Positions 39,101-46,900 of a stretch of DNA of 64,000 nucleotides are shown piece after piece (the stretch's first letter is position 1; each line of letters begins with the position of its first letter). Origin of the DNA: Aradus depressus (Eukaryota; Arthropoda; Insecta; Hemiptera; Aradidae); assembly GCA_963662175.1 (NCBI GenBank), contig OY759217.1:18726562-18790561 (forward strand), given 5' to 3'. The notes beneath the pieces are model-generated. The model was given only the letters and a program-made list of their open reading frames with translations. It was not told the origin of the DNA and searched no databases. The translations under genes were made by a program, and so were the position numbers.

Positions 39101-40608
39101 CCCCCCCCCCCCCCCCCCTCCCCCCAATTTGTCATCTATGCAAGAACTTAACTGTAATACTTTTTATTAGAATAAATTGGGTTCACTTCATGAAGCTAAT
39201 TTTATGACAATGTTAAGGTTTAATTGTAGGAACTCAACATGAATTTTCGAAAACATTAATTTATTGTTTTGTTATTTAATGTTATGTTCTTCGTTCAGGA
39301 AATGGTAGATCGAGGCGAGGCGATGAATTGTCCCACTTGTCAGGTTGTTTTGATGAAAAAATGGGGCTGTGATTGGCTGCGCTGCTCAATGTGCAAGACT
39401 GAGATATGCTGGGTTACCAGGGGGCCTCGATGGGGACCTAACGTAAGTCTTACTTTTGTATAGATACTCCTAAATATATACAGTAAAGTTTCGTTATAAC
39501 AAATTTAAGTGGACCGGAAAATCGGTTGTACGTTATAAATGAGTTTTTTTTATAACCGAGGTACCATCCGGTGATGTATTTATCTTTTTTTGTAGAACGG
39601 AATTAGGATGTTTCTTTGAAAAGTTCGTCAGTGCGGAGGAGAAGCGAAAGAGCGCTCTGGTAGTAAGCGATAACTATACAATGACGAACTACACGGCATG
39701 GTATAGTGTAAACTTCGGTTGTAACGAATTATTTGTTTATAATGAAATACGAACAAACTTTACTCCCCACCGGTCTGACAAACTTTCATGTTCACCAGAG
39801 CTACTAAAGAGCGCTTTGGTGGACATGAACCCGACTCTGTAGTGGGAGTCTTAGATTTTTCCTACCTACGCTTATTCACCTATCCTTGAGCTTTTTAACG
39901 AGTTTCTGACAGCGCACAGGCTCGGGACCATCGCTTAATGTCCCATCCGAAGGACGGCTTCTTCAAGGTTTTTCCACCTCCCAGATAAAAAAATGTAAAG
40001 ACCACGGCTGAGCTCAGTAGGCTAGCACGCTACGTCTGAGCTACCGGCACCCTCTAAATACTACTCCTTTCAAGGAACCAAGATTTGGGAATTAATAAAC
40101 GAGGGTTAGATATAACAGAGTTCGTAATAACGAGATTTTTTTGTATATCTTTTAGTTATTTGTGCTATTTGTAAATTTGTAAATTTTTTTGTATTTCCTC
40201 CTATCCTGAAAAATGTATGAAGTGTGCTTTGGTAATTGTTATCAACAAATTCAGCCCGCGAGAAGAGCAAAAAATCACATTTATGGAGAATCATATGAAA
40301 GAATGTTGCTAACAAGAATATTTTTATAAGTGAAGAAATACTTTTGATTTGTAATATTGAAGCCACTAGCGCTCCAGGCTAGTATATTGTGAACTAAGCT
40401 GTCCATTGGCCTATAAACACTAAATACTGTTGTTTTTGCCTGTGTTCATCTACAGAATCCTTCAATATGTGATGAAACTTCTCTGTAATATATCTGTTAC
40501 GCTAATATACCTAATTTTCCATTCCAGGGTAAAGGCGACACAAATGGAGGCTGCCAGTGTGGTGTCAATGGAATCAAATGTCATCCCAGATGTACATATT
40601 GCCACTAA
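10541..40608 (+). CDS. RBCK1: HOIL-1L/RBCK1-like RBR ubiquitin ligase with CAP-Gly N terminus (14 exons, 1900 aa)
   Basis: Exons: 10541-10681, 18058-18181, 23483-23562, 25407-29175, 29260-29449, 30754-30989, 32959-33174, 35201-35370, 35458-35618, 37129-37240, 38090-38269, 38358-38456, 39299-39442, 40528-40608. Phases agree at every junction and the total is 5703 nt. Approximate domains by residue: CAP-Gly 8-85; KRAP-like motifs near 362, 416 and 447; NZF1 near 853; 13-residue repeats 985-1114; UBL 1437-1513; NZF2 1586-1612; RING1-IBR-RING2 1667-1900. In mammals HOIL-1L is a LUBAC subunit and an RBR ligase that makes oxyester-linked ubiquitin; its order UBL-NZF-RBR is the same here. Mammalian HOIL-1L is about 510 aa, so roughly 1400 N-terminal residues are extra. 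Intron 1 carries an LTR retrotransposon. The C-terminal identity is firm. Joining of exons 1-3 rests on phase and position only, so the CAP-Gly exons could instead belong to an alternative or separate transcript. Confidence 0.85.
11787..12989 (-). repeat. 3' LTR (left copy)
   Basis: 1203 bp. By eye it matches the right copy over its full length apart from the poly-G run (26 G versus 15 G at 12021-12046), which accounts for the whole 11-bp length difference. It contains three ~80-bp imperfect repeats near 12335-12560 with the core ACGTGGTGATC/CAAGACATGAACGAAG, and a doubled AGCGATCGCGAT motif near 12820 and 12920. Confidence 0.92.
12990..13000 (-). other. Possible polypurine tract
   Basis: Minus strand GGGAACGGGGG directly before the 3' LTR. 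Purine-rich except for one C, in the position expected for the plus-strand primer of the element. Confidence 0.5.
14768..15661 (-). pseudogene. Gag-like/pol C-terminal fusion ORF of the LTR element (297 aa)
   Basis: The N-terminal two thirds is a coiled-coil region with repeated MQEQ and GNLGK/GQQ units (residues ~30-110), then a charged stretch resembling the start of gag. From about residue 200 the character changes: [35 protein letters not shown] and a tail. The [12 protein letters not shown] string is typical of the C-terminal part of Gypsy-type integrase. Protease, reverse transcriptase, RNase H and integrase core are absent, so the ORF looks like the product of an internal deletion that joined gag to the end of pol in frame. 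It could still supply a structural or dominant-negative product, but that is speculation. Confidence 0.75.
16085..16102 (-). other. Primer-binding site, tRNA-Lys type
   Basis: On the minus strand the 18 bases read TGGCGCCCGAACAGGGAC, complementary to the 3' end of a lysine tRNA (CCA included), immediately inside the 5' LTR. This fixes the orientation of the element. Confidence 0.9.
16104..17295 (-). repeat. 5' LTR (right copy)
   Basis: 1192 bp, the partner of 11787-12989. It carries the same internal repeats. Its left edge abuts the primer-binding site after two to three bases; its right edge abuts ATAT-rich flank. Confidence 0.92.
17380..17676 (+). mobile_element. SINE family A, near full length (HOIL-1L-like gene, intron 1)
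   Basis: Has the tRNA-like head, B box (GGGTTCGAAACC variant) and body. It is flanked by the direct repeat ACTTCATTGAT on both sides, a target-site duplication of retroposition. It lies 85 bp beyond the LTR element. Confidence 0.88.
18225..18426 (-). mobile_element. Second tRNA-derived SINE family (family B)
   Basis: Minus strand: GGGGGCCATGGTGGTCGTGC head and an exact B box GGTTCGAATCC inside GCGGGTTCGAATCCCG, then an AT-rich body ending at a T/A homopolymer at ~18222-18240. The sequence differs from family A. Confidence 0.75.
18880..18988 (-). mobile_element. SINE family A, head fragment
   Basis: Minus strand has the GAGGGCGCCGGTAACTGAAAG head, degraded B box and the TTTATCTGGGAGGTAAAA block, then stops. 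Confidence 0.8.
19913..20064 (+). mobile_element. SINE family A, 3'-truncated
   Basis: Head GGGCCCCGATAGCTCAATGG, B-box-like GGGTTCAAAACTC, then CCGTCCTTCGGATGGGACGT, ending at GGTCCCGAG. Confidence 0.85.
20243..20515 (+). mobile_element. SINE family A, 5'-truncated
   Basis: Starts at CGAGGCCCTTAGG, continues through GCGGTGGTCCCAAGCC, CGAAAGAGCGCTCTGGTGG and AAGCCCGGCCATGTGTCAT, with the tail AATAACTAAC. Confidence 0.85.
20905..21090 (-). mobile_element. SINE family A, strongly diverged
   Basis: Recognisable pieces on the complement: GGTCTCGAGCTTGTGCGATG, TTAAGTATCCCTAACC and the GACATTAAGC-type block. Many substitutions. Confidence 0.6.
22040..22380 (-). pseudogene. LINE relic: C-terminal zinc-knuckle region
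   Basis: Two overlapping minus-strand frames give [20 protein letters not shown] then, after a shift, [16 protein letters not shown] and [20 protein letters not shown] CxxC-x(n)-H-x(n)-C knuckle with E-T-T-E is the usual end of Jockey/R1-type non-LTR retrotransposon polyproteins. It is frameshifted and truncated. Confidence 0.7.
22711..23088. repeat. Duplicated segment, copy 1
   Basis: Shares with 23780-24181 the ordered blocks CCAACATTGACACTGTT, AAAAAGGTTCTTTAT, ACCTTGGATATATnTAA-type, GAACAATnAATTTGTCAAAA and GTCGATGA-type. Same orientation. Confidence 0.85.
23483..23562 (+). CDS. Exon 3: 27-residue linker exon
   Basis: Bounded by an AG acceptor and a strong GTAAGT donor. It enters in phase 1 from exon 2 and leaves in phase 0, which is the phase exon 4 requires. 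It encodes [15 protein letters not shown]... with no recognised domain. It is the least certain coding exon by content, but the phase fit on both sides supports it. Two copies of a ~370-bp duplicated segment flank it. Confidence 0.6.
23780..24181. repeat. Duplicated segment, copy 2
   Basis: Partner of 22711-23088. Exon 3 lies between the copies. The two have diverged by substitutions and small indels. Confidence 0.85.
24155..24270 (+). repeat. Interspersed repeat family C, 5' part
   Basis: Has GTCGATGAATCACCGGCAAT, GTACTTCCCCAGG and CAATCGACCGTTTAGGC, the first blocks of the family seen at full length near 57405 and 59275. Confidence 0.7.
24876..25140 (+). repeat. Interspersed repeat family C, 3' part
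   Basis: Has CCTCATACTAAATGTTGTG, GGCAGTTATTAGGTTTTTTG, GGGCTGAAAATTGATAGGTG and TCGTATAGCTGGGGA, matching the later blocks of the family. Intron 3 otherwise shows nothing. Confidence 0.7.
25407..29175 (+). CDS. Exon 4: giant exon with KRAP-like motifs, NZF1 and 13-residue repeats
   Basis: A 3.77-kb open exon without stop, acceptor TTTCAG at 25406 and donor GTAATG at 29176. Early part: Ser/Arg-rich low complexity. Three similar basic-proline motifs follow: [16 protein letters not shown] (~26145), GKRKAPQPP (~26306) and [15 protein letters not shown] (~26400). These resemble the KRAP motifs of Cordon-bleu proteins that bind SH3 proteins. [12 protein letters not shown] charged helix lies near 26740. 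An NZF finger, [21 protein letters not shown] with W after the last Cys, lies near 27616-27690; the CxxC-x(10)-CxxC spacing is that of RanBP2-type ubiquitin-binding fingers. A repeat array follows at 28014. The end carries [20 protein letters not shown]. In-frame coding well before the first internal ATG means the exon starts by splicing, not translation. Confidence 0.85.
28014..28403 (+). repeat. Ten tandem 39-bp units coding a 13-residue repeat
   Basis: Within exon 4, ten consecutive 13-codon units follow the pattern KEDNxxSNKLQNI (first [13 protein letters not shown], last [13 protein letters not shown]). Every unit keeps the frame and the LQNI/LKNI core; variants alternate between SN and DPN. 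The units are Asn/Lys-rich and probably disordered or a weak helical repeat. No known repeat family is recognised. Confidence 0.95.
29260..30989 (+). CDS. Exons 5-6: helical linker and HOIL-1L/SHARPIN-type UBL domain
   Basis: Exon 5 (29260-29449) codes a likely amphipathic helix: [20 protein letters not shown] then [10 protein letters not shown]. In HOIL-1L and SHARPIN a helical LUBAC-tethering segment precedes the UBL, so this could be its equivalent (inference). Exon 6 (30754-30989) codes the [48 protein letters not shown], and [12 protein letters not shown]. The RWILGK and FLYLVAP strings are characteristic of the HOIL-1L/SHARPIN UBL that binds the HOIP UBA domain. If the insect has a HOIP orthologue (LUBEL), this would be the predicted contact. 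Confidence 0.9.
29450..30753. other. Intron 5, no recognisable element
   Basis: AT-rich with a T run near 29516-29528. No exon or repeat could be supported. Confidence 0.5.
30990..32958. other. Intron 6, no recognisable element
   Basis: AT-rich intron. If not spliced at 30989, the UBL frame runs 17 codons to a stop. No repeat family assigned. Confidence 0.5.
32959..35370 (+). CDS. Exons 7-8: linker and second NZF zinc finger
   Basis: Exon 7 (32959-33174) is a Ser/Thr-rich linker ([23 protein letters not shown]). Exon 8 (35201-35370) begins [21 protein letters not shown] then TTPRPENY. This is an NZF finger with the CxxC-x(10)-CxxC spacing and the TL...N core found in HOIL-1L, where it prefers linear ubiquitin. 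It is followed by a charged helix ([18 protein letters not shown]) leading into RING1, as in HOIL-1L. Confidence 0.92.
33175..35200. other. Intron 7, no recognisable element
   Basis: AT-rich, with scattered self-similar phrases (for example TCATACGAGAA twice near 34370 and 34775) that hint at an old degraded repeat. No coding signal. Confidence 0.45.
35458..40608 (+). CDS. Exons 9-14: RING1-IBR-RING2 catalytic module with HOIL-1L C-terminal tail
   Basis: RING1: [46 protein letters not shown], and [53 protein letters not shown]2: [38 protein letters not shown]. Tail: [20 protein letters not shown], then stop. The Cys of GCDW (residue ~1850) lines up with the human HOIL-1 catalytic Cys460, and the final His lines up with the C-terminal His510 reported as needed for its oxyester activity. 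There is no HOIP-type linear-chain-determining domain after RING2, which separates this from HOIP/LUBEL. Exons are split exactly in phase; introns hold a LINE relic, a foldback element and a pogo-like region. Confidence 0.95.
35940..36700. mobile_element. Inverted-repeat element in intron 9 of the HOIL-1L-like gene
   Basis: Inner arms: CAGTTTGCTGAGTGCGGACC at 36022 and the complement of the sequence ending at 36585 (CAGTTTGCTGAGTACGAAAC), continuing for ~60 bp with AGGAAGG...GGTTGGTATTTCAA-type matches. Outer flanks also mirror (TAAATAAAACAA on both). A related end, CAGTTTGCAGAGTGCG, is at 24421. No transposase seen. Confidence 0.75.
37270..37960 (+). pseudogene. Non-LTR retrotransposon reverse transcriptase relic (Jockey-like)
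   Basis: In intron 10. One frame gives [20 protein letters not shown] and [10 protein letters not shown], which contains the reverse transcriptase F-A-D-D active-site motif, followed after stops by [14 protein letters not shown] and [13 protein letters not shown]. The frames are broken and both ends are missing. It is a fragment of a LINE open reading frame 2, not a host exon. Confidence 0.88.
38457..39298. other. Intron 12 with poly-C run
   Basis: A C run of about 19 bases starts near 39100, interrupted by one T, in otherwise AT-rich DNA; poly-A and poly-T runs precede it. No exon. Confidence 0.6.
39480..40135. mobile_element. Possible pogo/Tigger-type non-autonomous element
   Basis: Starts CAGTAAAGTTTCGTTATAAC, a form common for pogo-like termini; related TTATAATGAAATACG/GTAACGAATT phrases recur at ~39720-39760 and AACAGAGTTCGTAATAACGA at ~40110. 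A family A SINE sits inside. Boundaries are unclear. Confidence 0.45.
39780..40055 (-). mobile_element. SINE family A inside a pogo/Tigger-like region
   Basis: Reverse-oriented copy from GTTCACCAGAGC to GAGCTACCGGCACCCTCT, near complete except a shortened B-box region. A separate plus-oriented scrap, CGAAAGAGCGCTCTGGTAG, lies at ~39645-39664. Confidence 0.82.
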
Positions 40609-43324
40609 TTTTATCATAACTTGAAAAGAAAAAATGTTTTTAATGTAAAAAAGAAATTATGTTTTTAATGTCTATAACTGATAGGAAATACTATTTTCTT
40701 CATAAATAATTAGGGATTTTATTCAAACTGCCATATAAAAACAAAATGTGTAATGAAATTGTGTCTCTTATTTTATTTAATAGTCTAAATTAATTTTTTA
40801 TTGGATGAATACTTGTTAATGTTTTAAATATACAAATCTAATTTCTACAATGTTTTATGCTTCATCTATTTCATTATTTTAATGGTGTATCGCACATACG
40901 TTGTACTTAAGTGCAAGAATTGAGGTAAGTACATAAGCTACAGGTGTGTATCAACGTACTTAACGTGAGTTACCCAAAACAAACAGGTCGCTTTTACATA
41001 CACACGCTTATATATACAGTGTACTGATAAGTATACTATCAATAAGCTAATATTGATACACAATGAAAGACAACCTCAGAAATAACTTCCTAGTCTCACC
41101 ATCCATTTGTTTAAATAAGTAAACTTTAGTTGGTCAGCTTACGTTTTAGTAAATACTGAGTTTTCATCTCCCACCTTTGTATCTGATCAAATTATTATCT
41201 TGAATAGCATATCATGGACATTTTTAATAATATAGCACTTTATATCCTGGATACAATAATATAAATATATTTGAAAAAAACATTGCTTGGTATTTACTAC
41301 GGATGGATAATTAAGATGGTATTATTATATATACTTCTATTTACGCAGCTAATTCAAAAATAAAATACTCTTCGATGTCTTTTACATTACATACTCGAAC
41401 CACTGCATGCAAGTAGGCTCATGTCTCAATCTTGTTTTCACAATCAATTTGCTTGCAAAACCGTGGACCTATATGCAACAGTATATTATGTCCTGTAAAC
41501 GAGCAGGGCTTAGCTTCAAGGAACATAGTTAACAAAATATTTCTTTTTCATATTTTCTAATTTTTAATCAGGAACGGGTCACTGGTCCCTTAATGGTCAT
41601 AGTAGCCGATGCGTTGAAAAAAGTAGAGTAGTTTTCCCTCAAGGATATTCTAATAATATGTTTGCATGTGGTTTCGAGCACATAGCTATTACTGTTCAAG
41701 CTAGAAAACAAAAAAAAAAAAAACTATTCGGTTCAGCGCAATGGGCGCTATAAGGTAGAAAACAAATGTTTATTACGTTTCGTTAAGGATTAAAATTTCA
41801 ACAAAAAAGGTTATCACAACCTTGTATCCAAGACGATATAGCCGCTATAAAGATAATGCGGTGAATATGTATATTTTTGCAAAACTGAGCTTACGGCAAT
41901 GTCTGAAAATTTTCAAAAATTCGTGAAATAGTCATTCATATGATTAAGTAAAATGGGTAGTACTGGCTAAAAAATTCAAAGGTTTATTTTTTGCCTCTTA
42001 GCTAAGGACCACCTTAGTGTACATGAATGTGAGAGTAATTTAATTAAAATAACCAGAAAATGTAAATATTTTTAACTTGTGACTTCAGATATATTGTTAG
42101 TATTGTTTGTTCTTCCAGAAGATATACTGGTTGCAGTCTTTGCTGGAAGCATGACACTCGGGTACATCTCAACAATTGAACCAATTATTTGGAAACGGGG
42201 TCACGTCTATTTAATTTTACAGGAGAGGTAATAAGCTTCTCAGTTGTTCAGTTTCTTTTTTGAAAATAATACCAAACATATGTATCCATCAGCAGAACAT
42301 AAACATTAATACGACAATCAAAATAAATAATAATAAGTTTACAGTATAGTTCTGACGAGATGATCCGTTTTCAAACTGAAGTTGGTTTGTGTAGAAATGT
42401 ACACGTTTTAGTTAAAATATGTATATTTTGTATGTTATGCGATTACAAAAGTTTTTTTCCAACATCTAAATAAAAAAAAAAAAAAAGAATTGAAAACATA
42501 ATCTAGAAATTCTAGGAAAATAATAATCTTCCAGCACTTCATTGGAGTTAATAGTAGACCATTCAGAGATCATTCAGCATCGACTATTATGGTCATTAGC
42601 GTTTCAGAGATCTTTTGTGACTTTCTGGACTATACTATTGAAGTTTCCTTACATCCACTCCACAATTTACTTTATGTTGATAGAGATTATCCCTCGATAG
42701 GCTGGAAGGCCTTCAGGATCTGGAACAACCACGATGATAAACGTTGCTCCACAATGCTGTTAATGAATTGTTTTCACACTGGCTGTGACTTGTGGTACTA
42801 CACGACAACCTTAAAGGAGTGAACTGATGTCACAGAAGAAGATGGAGATTGCATCAACCAAATGATGGCAGCACGGTTCATTTTGATAACTGGCAATCTG
42901 CGGGAGATGCACCGTATTTCAAGTGAACGCCAGTGCATGACAATGTCTAAGTTGTCTTAAAAGGGTGATACATAGCTCGTTTTTCTGCAAAACAGCTGAG
43001 TCGACACCTCCGCAAAGTGAATCCGCCAAAAAAGTGAATTTTTGAAAACATTTAGGATTGACCCTTTTTCCAAATGACCGATTAAATTATATATAAAAAC
43101 TATAAATGCTAAATTCGTATGTTTAGCCAAATCAGAATATTTTATGAAGACATGAGCTAATGTAGAACTATTTAGACATTATAGAACCCATATGACTAAC
43201 TCAAGATCAGAATTACTCGGCCTAAGGGTTTTCGGGTTTCGCTTCTGTTCTTATTCACTTAGTATTTTTTACTGGATTTTTCTTAATTTAGATACACTTG
43301 TAAAACTGCTTGGTACATCCCGCA

Positions 43325-43790
43325 AAGAACGTTAATCGCCGGCAATGTACTTCCCCAAAGCGAATTAGTTAACTTTTTGCGCCCCCTCCAAAACCAGTCG
43401 ACTATTTGTACTAATATTCAATAGTTAAGTTACGTAGGGGCTCCTAAATCCTCATACTAAATTTTGTGTCTATAAATTCATTACATCGACAGTATTGAGG
43501 TTTTTGAGTTGAGCCCCCCTCAGATCCATCCCTTCCCCTCTGCCAATTCCGCTGAAAATTAATAAGTGTCGTTCTTATTGGGTTTAGAATCCACATATGA
43601 AATTTCATGTCGATACATTCATTCTATCGGCAGTTATTAAAGATTTTATGTTAAGCGTCCCCCCTAATCTTCCCTTTCCTTTGGACACATATAAAATTTC
43701 GTTGCGATACATTCATTCTATCGGGAGTTATCGTGTTCACAGACTAGTGATTTATTTAGCACCTTGCCACTTAAATGTATGTGGGTTGCC
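43325..43790 (+). repeat. Interspersed repeat family C
   Basis: Blocks in order: TAATCGCCGGCAATGTACTT, CCAGTCGACTATTTG, CCTCATACTAAATTTTGTG, CGCTGAAAATTAATAAGTG and CATTCATTCTATCGGGAG. The last block occurs twice, near 43610 and 43710. Confidence 0.75.
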
Positions 43791-43811
43791 ATAAAGATAA
43801 GAAATAACATA

Positions 43812-43817
43812 TTTATT
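43812..43817 (-). terminator. Possible polyadenylation signal of ninaC
   Basis: AATAAA on the minus strand about 150 nt past the stop codon. Plausible by distance only. Confidence 0.3.
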
Positions 43818-43964
43818 ATTATTTGTATTTTTCAGGTATCATTATTTTATGGAATGACTAAGAATGAAATTCAACAACTCAAAAACAAATAAATCCACTT
43901 CAAAAAACATGAAACACCCTTAAATACTAACTTTTAAGAATAAGTTTCCGTGCAATACAAAGAC

Positions 43965-46900
43965 TTACAAGTCCGTTGCTTCTCCTCCCACAATAAATAG
44001 ACCAGGCAATATTTCTGTCTTAAACATATTTTTCTCATTTTCATTTTCCTCATAAATTATTTTACTTTCATTGGTTTTCTTCTTTTTGGGGTCTTTTTCA
44101 AAATCGTTTGAAGTTCCTATCATCAATTTAATTTTTTCAAATGAATTCGTTCTTATAAAAGGAGTATTCTCATTATGCATTTTTTTCTGTGGTAAACCTT
44201 TATAGGAAGCAATGTTATTATTTTCAATATCCTTTTTCACTGTCTTCTGCGAGTTGATAGGTAAATTTTCATTAACATTATTTTCTGAGTCTAATAATCT
44301 TCGTAATGAACCCCGCTTGTGATTAGTTTTTCGGAGCATAGCCTAGAGAAAATAAGATTTTTATTTTTTTGTTCTACATATTTCATAAACTATAAATAAT
44401 CTTAGTAAATAAACATATTGTACCTGGAAATTAAATGGTGGATCATCATCGTTTTGTGAATTATTCTTTGACAAATTTCTTCCTTTCAATTCCAATTCTG
44501 CTATTGGATTCACTTTTAAATCAGGCTTCCCCATCTTAACCCTGAAATGATTGAATATTAGATTCAAGTGATTTAATTAGAAACAATAAATAAAATTACT
44601 AAAAATTGGGAATTTTTTAATCGGCCGCACCTGGTAGGTTTAAGAAGGCCTTGATATTCTTTTTGTTGTTTTGTTGGTGAATCAATTTTCTGTTTCTCTT
44701 TTTTTTGACCCGGCGGTTGATTAAATTGATTTATTTTTTTATTAAAATCGACTCTGGAAGAAACATCTTTGGTACCACTGATTTTTATTCCGCAATCTGT
44801 CGGGGGCTCATCGAAGCTATTAACATTATAATTGTTCTCATCCTCATCCTAGGAAAGGAGGTAACATTATTGACATGACTATGTTTATCAAGTTTAATAA
44901 TAAATATTGAATTTTTATTTTTAGTATATACTTAGTGTAAGTATTGTAATCTTGTAAAAGTTGATTTTTCAACATAATTTTATTTTCCATGGTCCCCTGA
45001 AGACGATTTTATCATTTTCGCGATAATATTATGTGAATGAAATTTTGTGTGTGCTTTAACTCAGAAACTATTGCAACAATAGACTTGAAATTCGGGATGG
45101 AGATGTCGAAGTTCTAACTTACATCTGATTCGATTTTGACCAAAGCCGTGGAAAATTAAAAGCCCTTTACTTCTAAGCATAATCGAAAATATATTCAAAT
45201 ACATTTTTTAAAGAAAATTCCAAGGCTCATTTTATATTGAATACATTTTTTTGTAGGCTGGTTTGCGAGATACATAATGATTACTGCAAACGGTTTTTTT
45301 AAAACGGTCAGTCCTATCGAAAAATTGGACTTTACATAAAATGGTCCTTATTAAATGTTTAATTTTCATGTGTCCCCAGTTTCGAGATAGGCCAAATACT
45401 AAAAGAGAAGAAATAGTTCAAGTATTTATTTAGTGAAGGTGGCATCACTGTGGAGAAGTGGTAAGAAATTAGCCTCCTCCAACTCTCAGTTTTTAGTTTA
45501 TTATTATTATTTTTCACTTCAGAATTAAATAAATTATAAAAATTGTACATCAGCATATAAAGACCTACTCGCCATTAGTGTTTTTTTTTGTTTGGCTTGG
45601 AAACTTTCTATGCTGAGGATAAGAAACATAAATATCTTCAATGGTCTCTGAAATATATAAATTTACAAAATATATTCATAATTCTCTAATCTAGTCTGTA
45701 CGGCTCCCTACATTTCTATTCATACTGAGGGAACGTGGTTAGGTGACATAACATTTCAGAGGCCTACAACTTATTGAATTACTTGATAAAATAAAATAAA
45801 AAAGGAAATATAAAAAAAAAAAATGTATACCTATGTAGGGTCAAACATCAAAAAAAATCTCACTCATATTTATTTCTGGTTATGTGTCTTTCTACGAGCA
45901 GGTTAAAATCCCACTGATAACTTTATAAGACATTAAAATGTAAGTATTTATGTTAAGACACAAGAGGGCACCCGGGAGCTCAGAGGTTGCGTGCTTACTG
46001 AGTTCAAGATCGCGGGTTTGAAACCCGGCCTAGACCCTTAGATTTTTTATCTGGAAGGTAAACAATCCTTGAGCATGCCATCCTTCTGACGGGACGTTAA
46101 GCGATTGCCCCGAATACGATCTCAGGTATTAGACAAGACACTTACCCTAGATGAATAAAAATTGTAAGCAAAAAGGTAAGCAAAATTTAGGACTCCCACA
46201 GTAGAGTCGGGCTCATGTCTACCAGAGCAACGAAAGAGCGCTTTGGAAGTGAGCGATATGACCTCGTAGTTAAAAGCCCGGGTATGAACCAGAATAACTA
46301 ACTGTGAAGGCATAAAAAGGGTATGTTTATTAGTAATAAAAACAGTTACTTTTATCTCAAGTTGTAATAAAGTAGTATGATAACAAGAAATACATAAATT
46401 ACAATATATACAGGACTTACATATTTATAAATTTGCGTAGAGTATGCTTTGTCAGCTTGTTTTGGATCTCTGTTGTAAGGAGTTTCTATGAAATTGGAAA
46501 AATTATTTTTTTTCCTTTTCATTGTTTCAACAGACACACCATGCGATCCGCTAGTTTGACATCCTTTATCTAGGAAAAAAATCACTTTATGTATATTATC
46601 CGTTTCGGAATTTTCTTTATTATCTTTATAAATAAAATTGTAAGAGAGTGGTTACCTATTTTGAAAAATATTTGACTCTTTGGTTTTTATCGTTTTGAGT
46701 TAAACAAAAGTAGTTTTTAGCTTTTGTGTCTGTTTGTTCCATAATTAGGGAAAATGGCTATATCTTTTAACTAAACTCCATATTTTGAATCTGCCTATTC
46801 AGGAATACAATTTAGGATTCATCTGATTTCAAAATCATATGATAATTCAGTAACTGAGGGGCAACGGGTTTAGAGACAGAAAAATGTTTTTTATTGATCT

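Larger units (their letters stand above)
40609..43964. other. Intergenic region between convergent genes
   Basis: Must contain both 3' UTRs. It holds a family C repeat at 43325-43790 and unassigned sequence at 42540-42960 that is less AT-rich but codes nothing recognised on either strand. Confidence 0.5.

Noticed and set aside
10541..40608. HOIP/LUBEL (linear ubiquitin E3) as identity of the large gene
   Set aside because: The UBL of HOIL-1L/SHARPIN type, the RBR sequence details and the GGCQC...CYCH tail ending in His are HOIL-1L features; the linear-chain-determining domain of HOIP is absent.
42589..42822. 77-aa ORF in the convergent intergenic region
   Set aside because: No family motif; probably chance or an old repeat.
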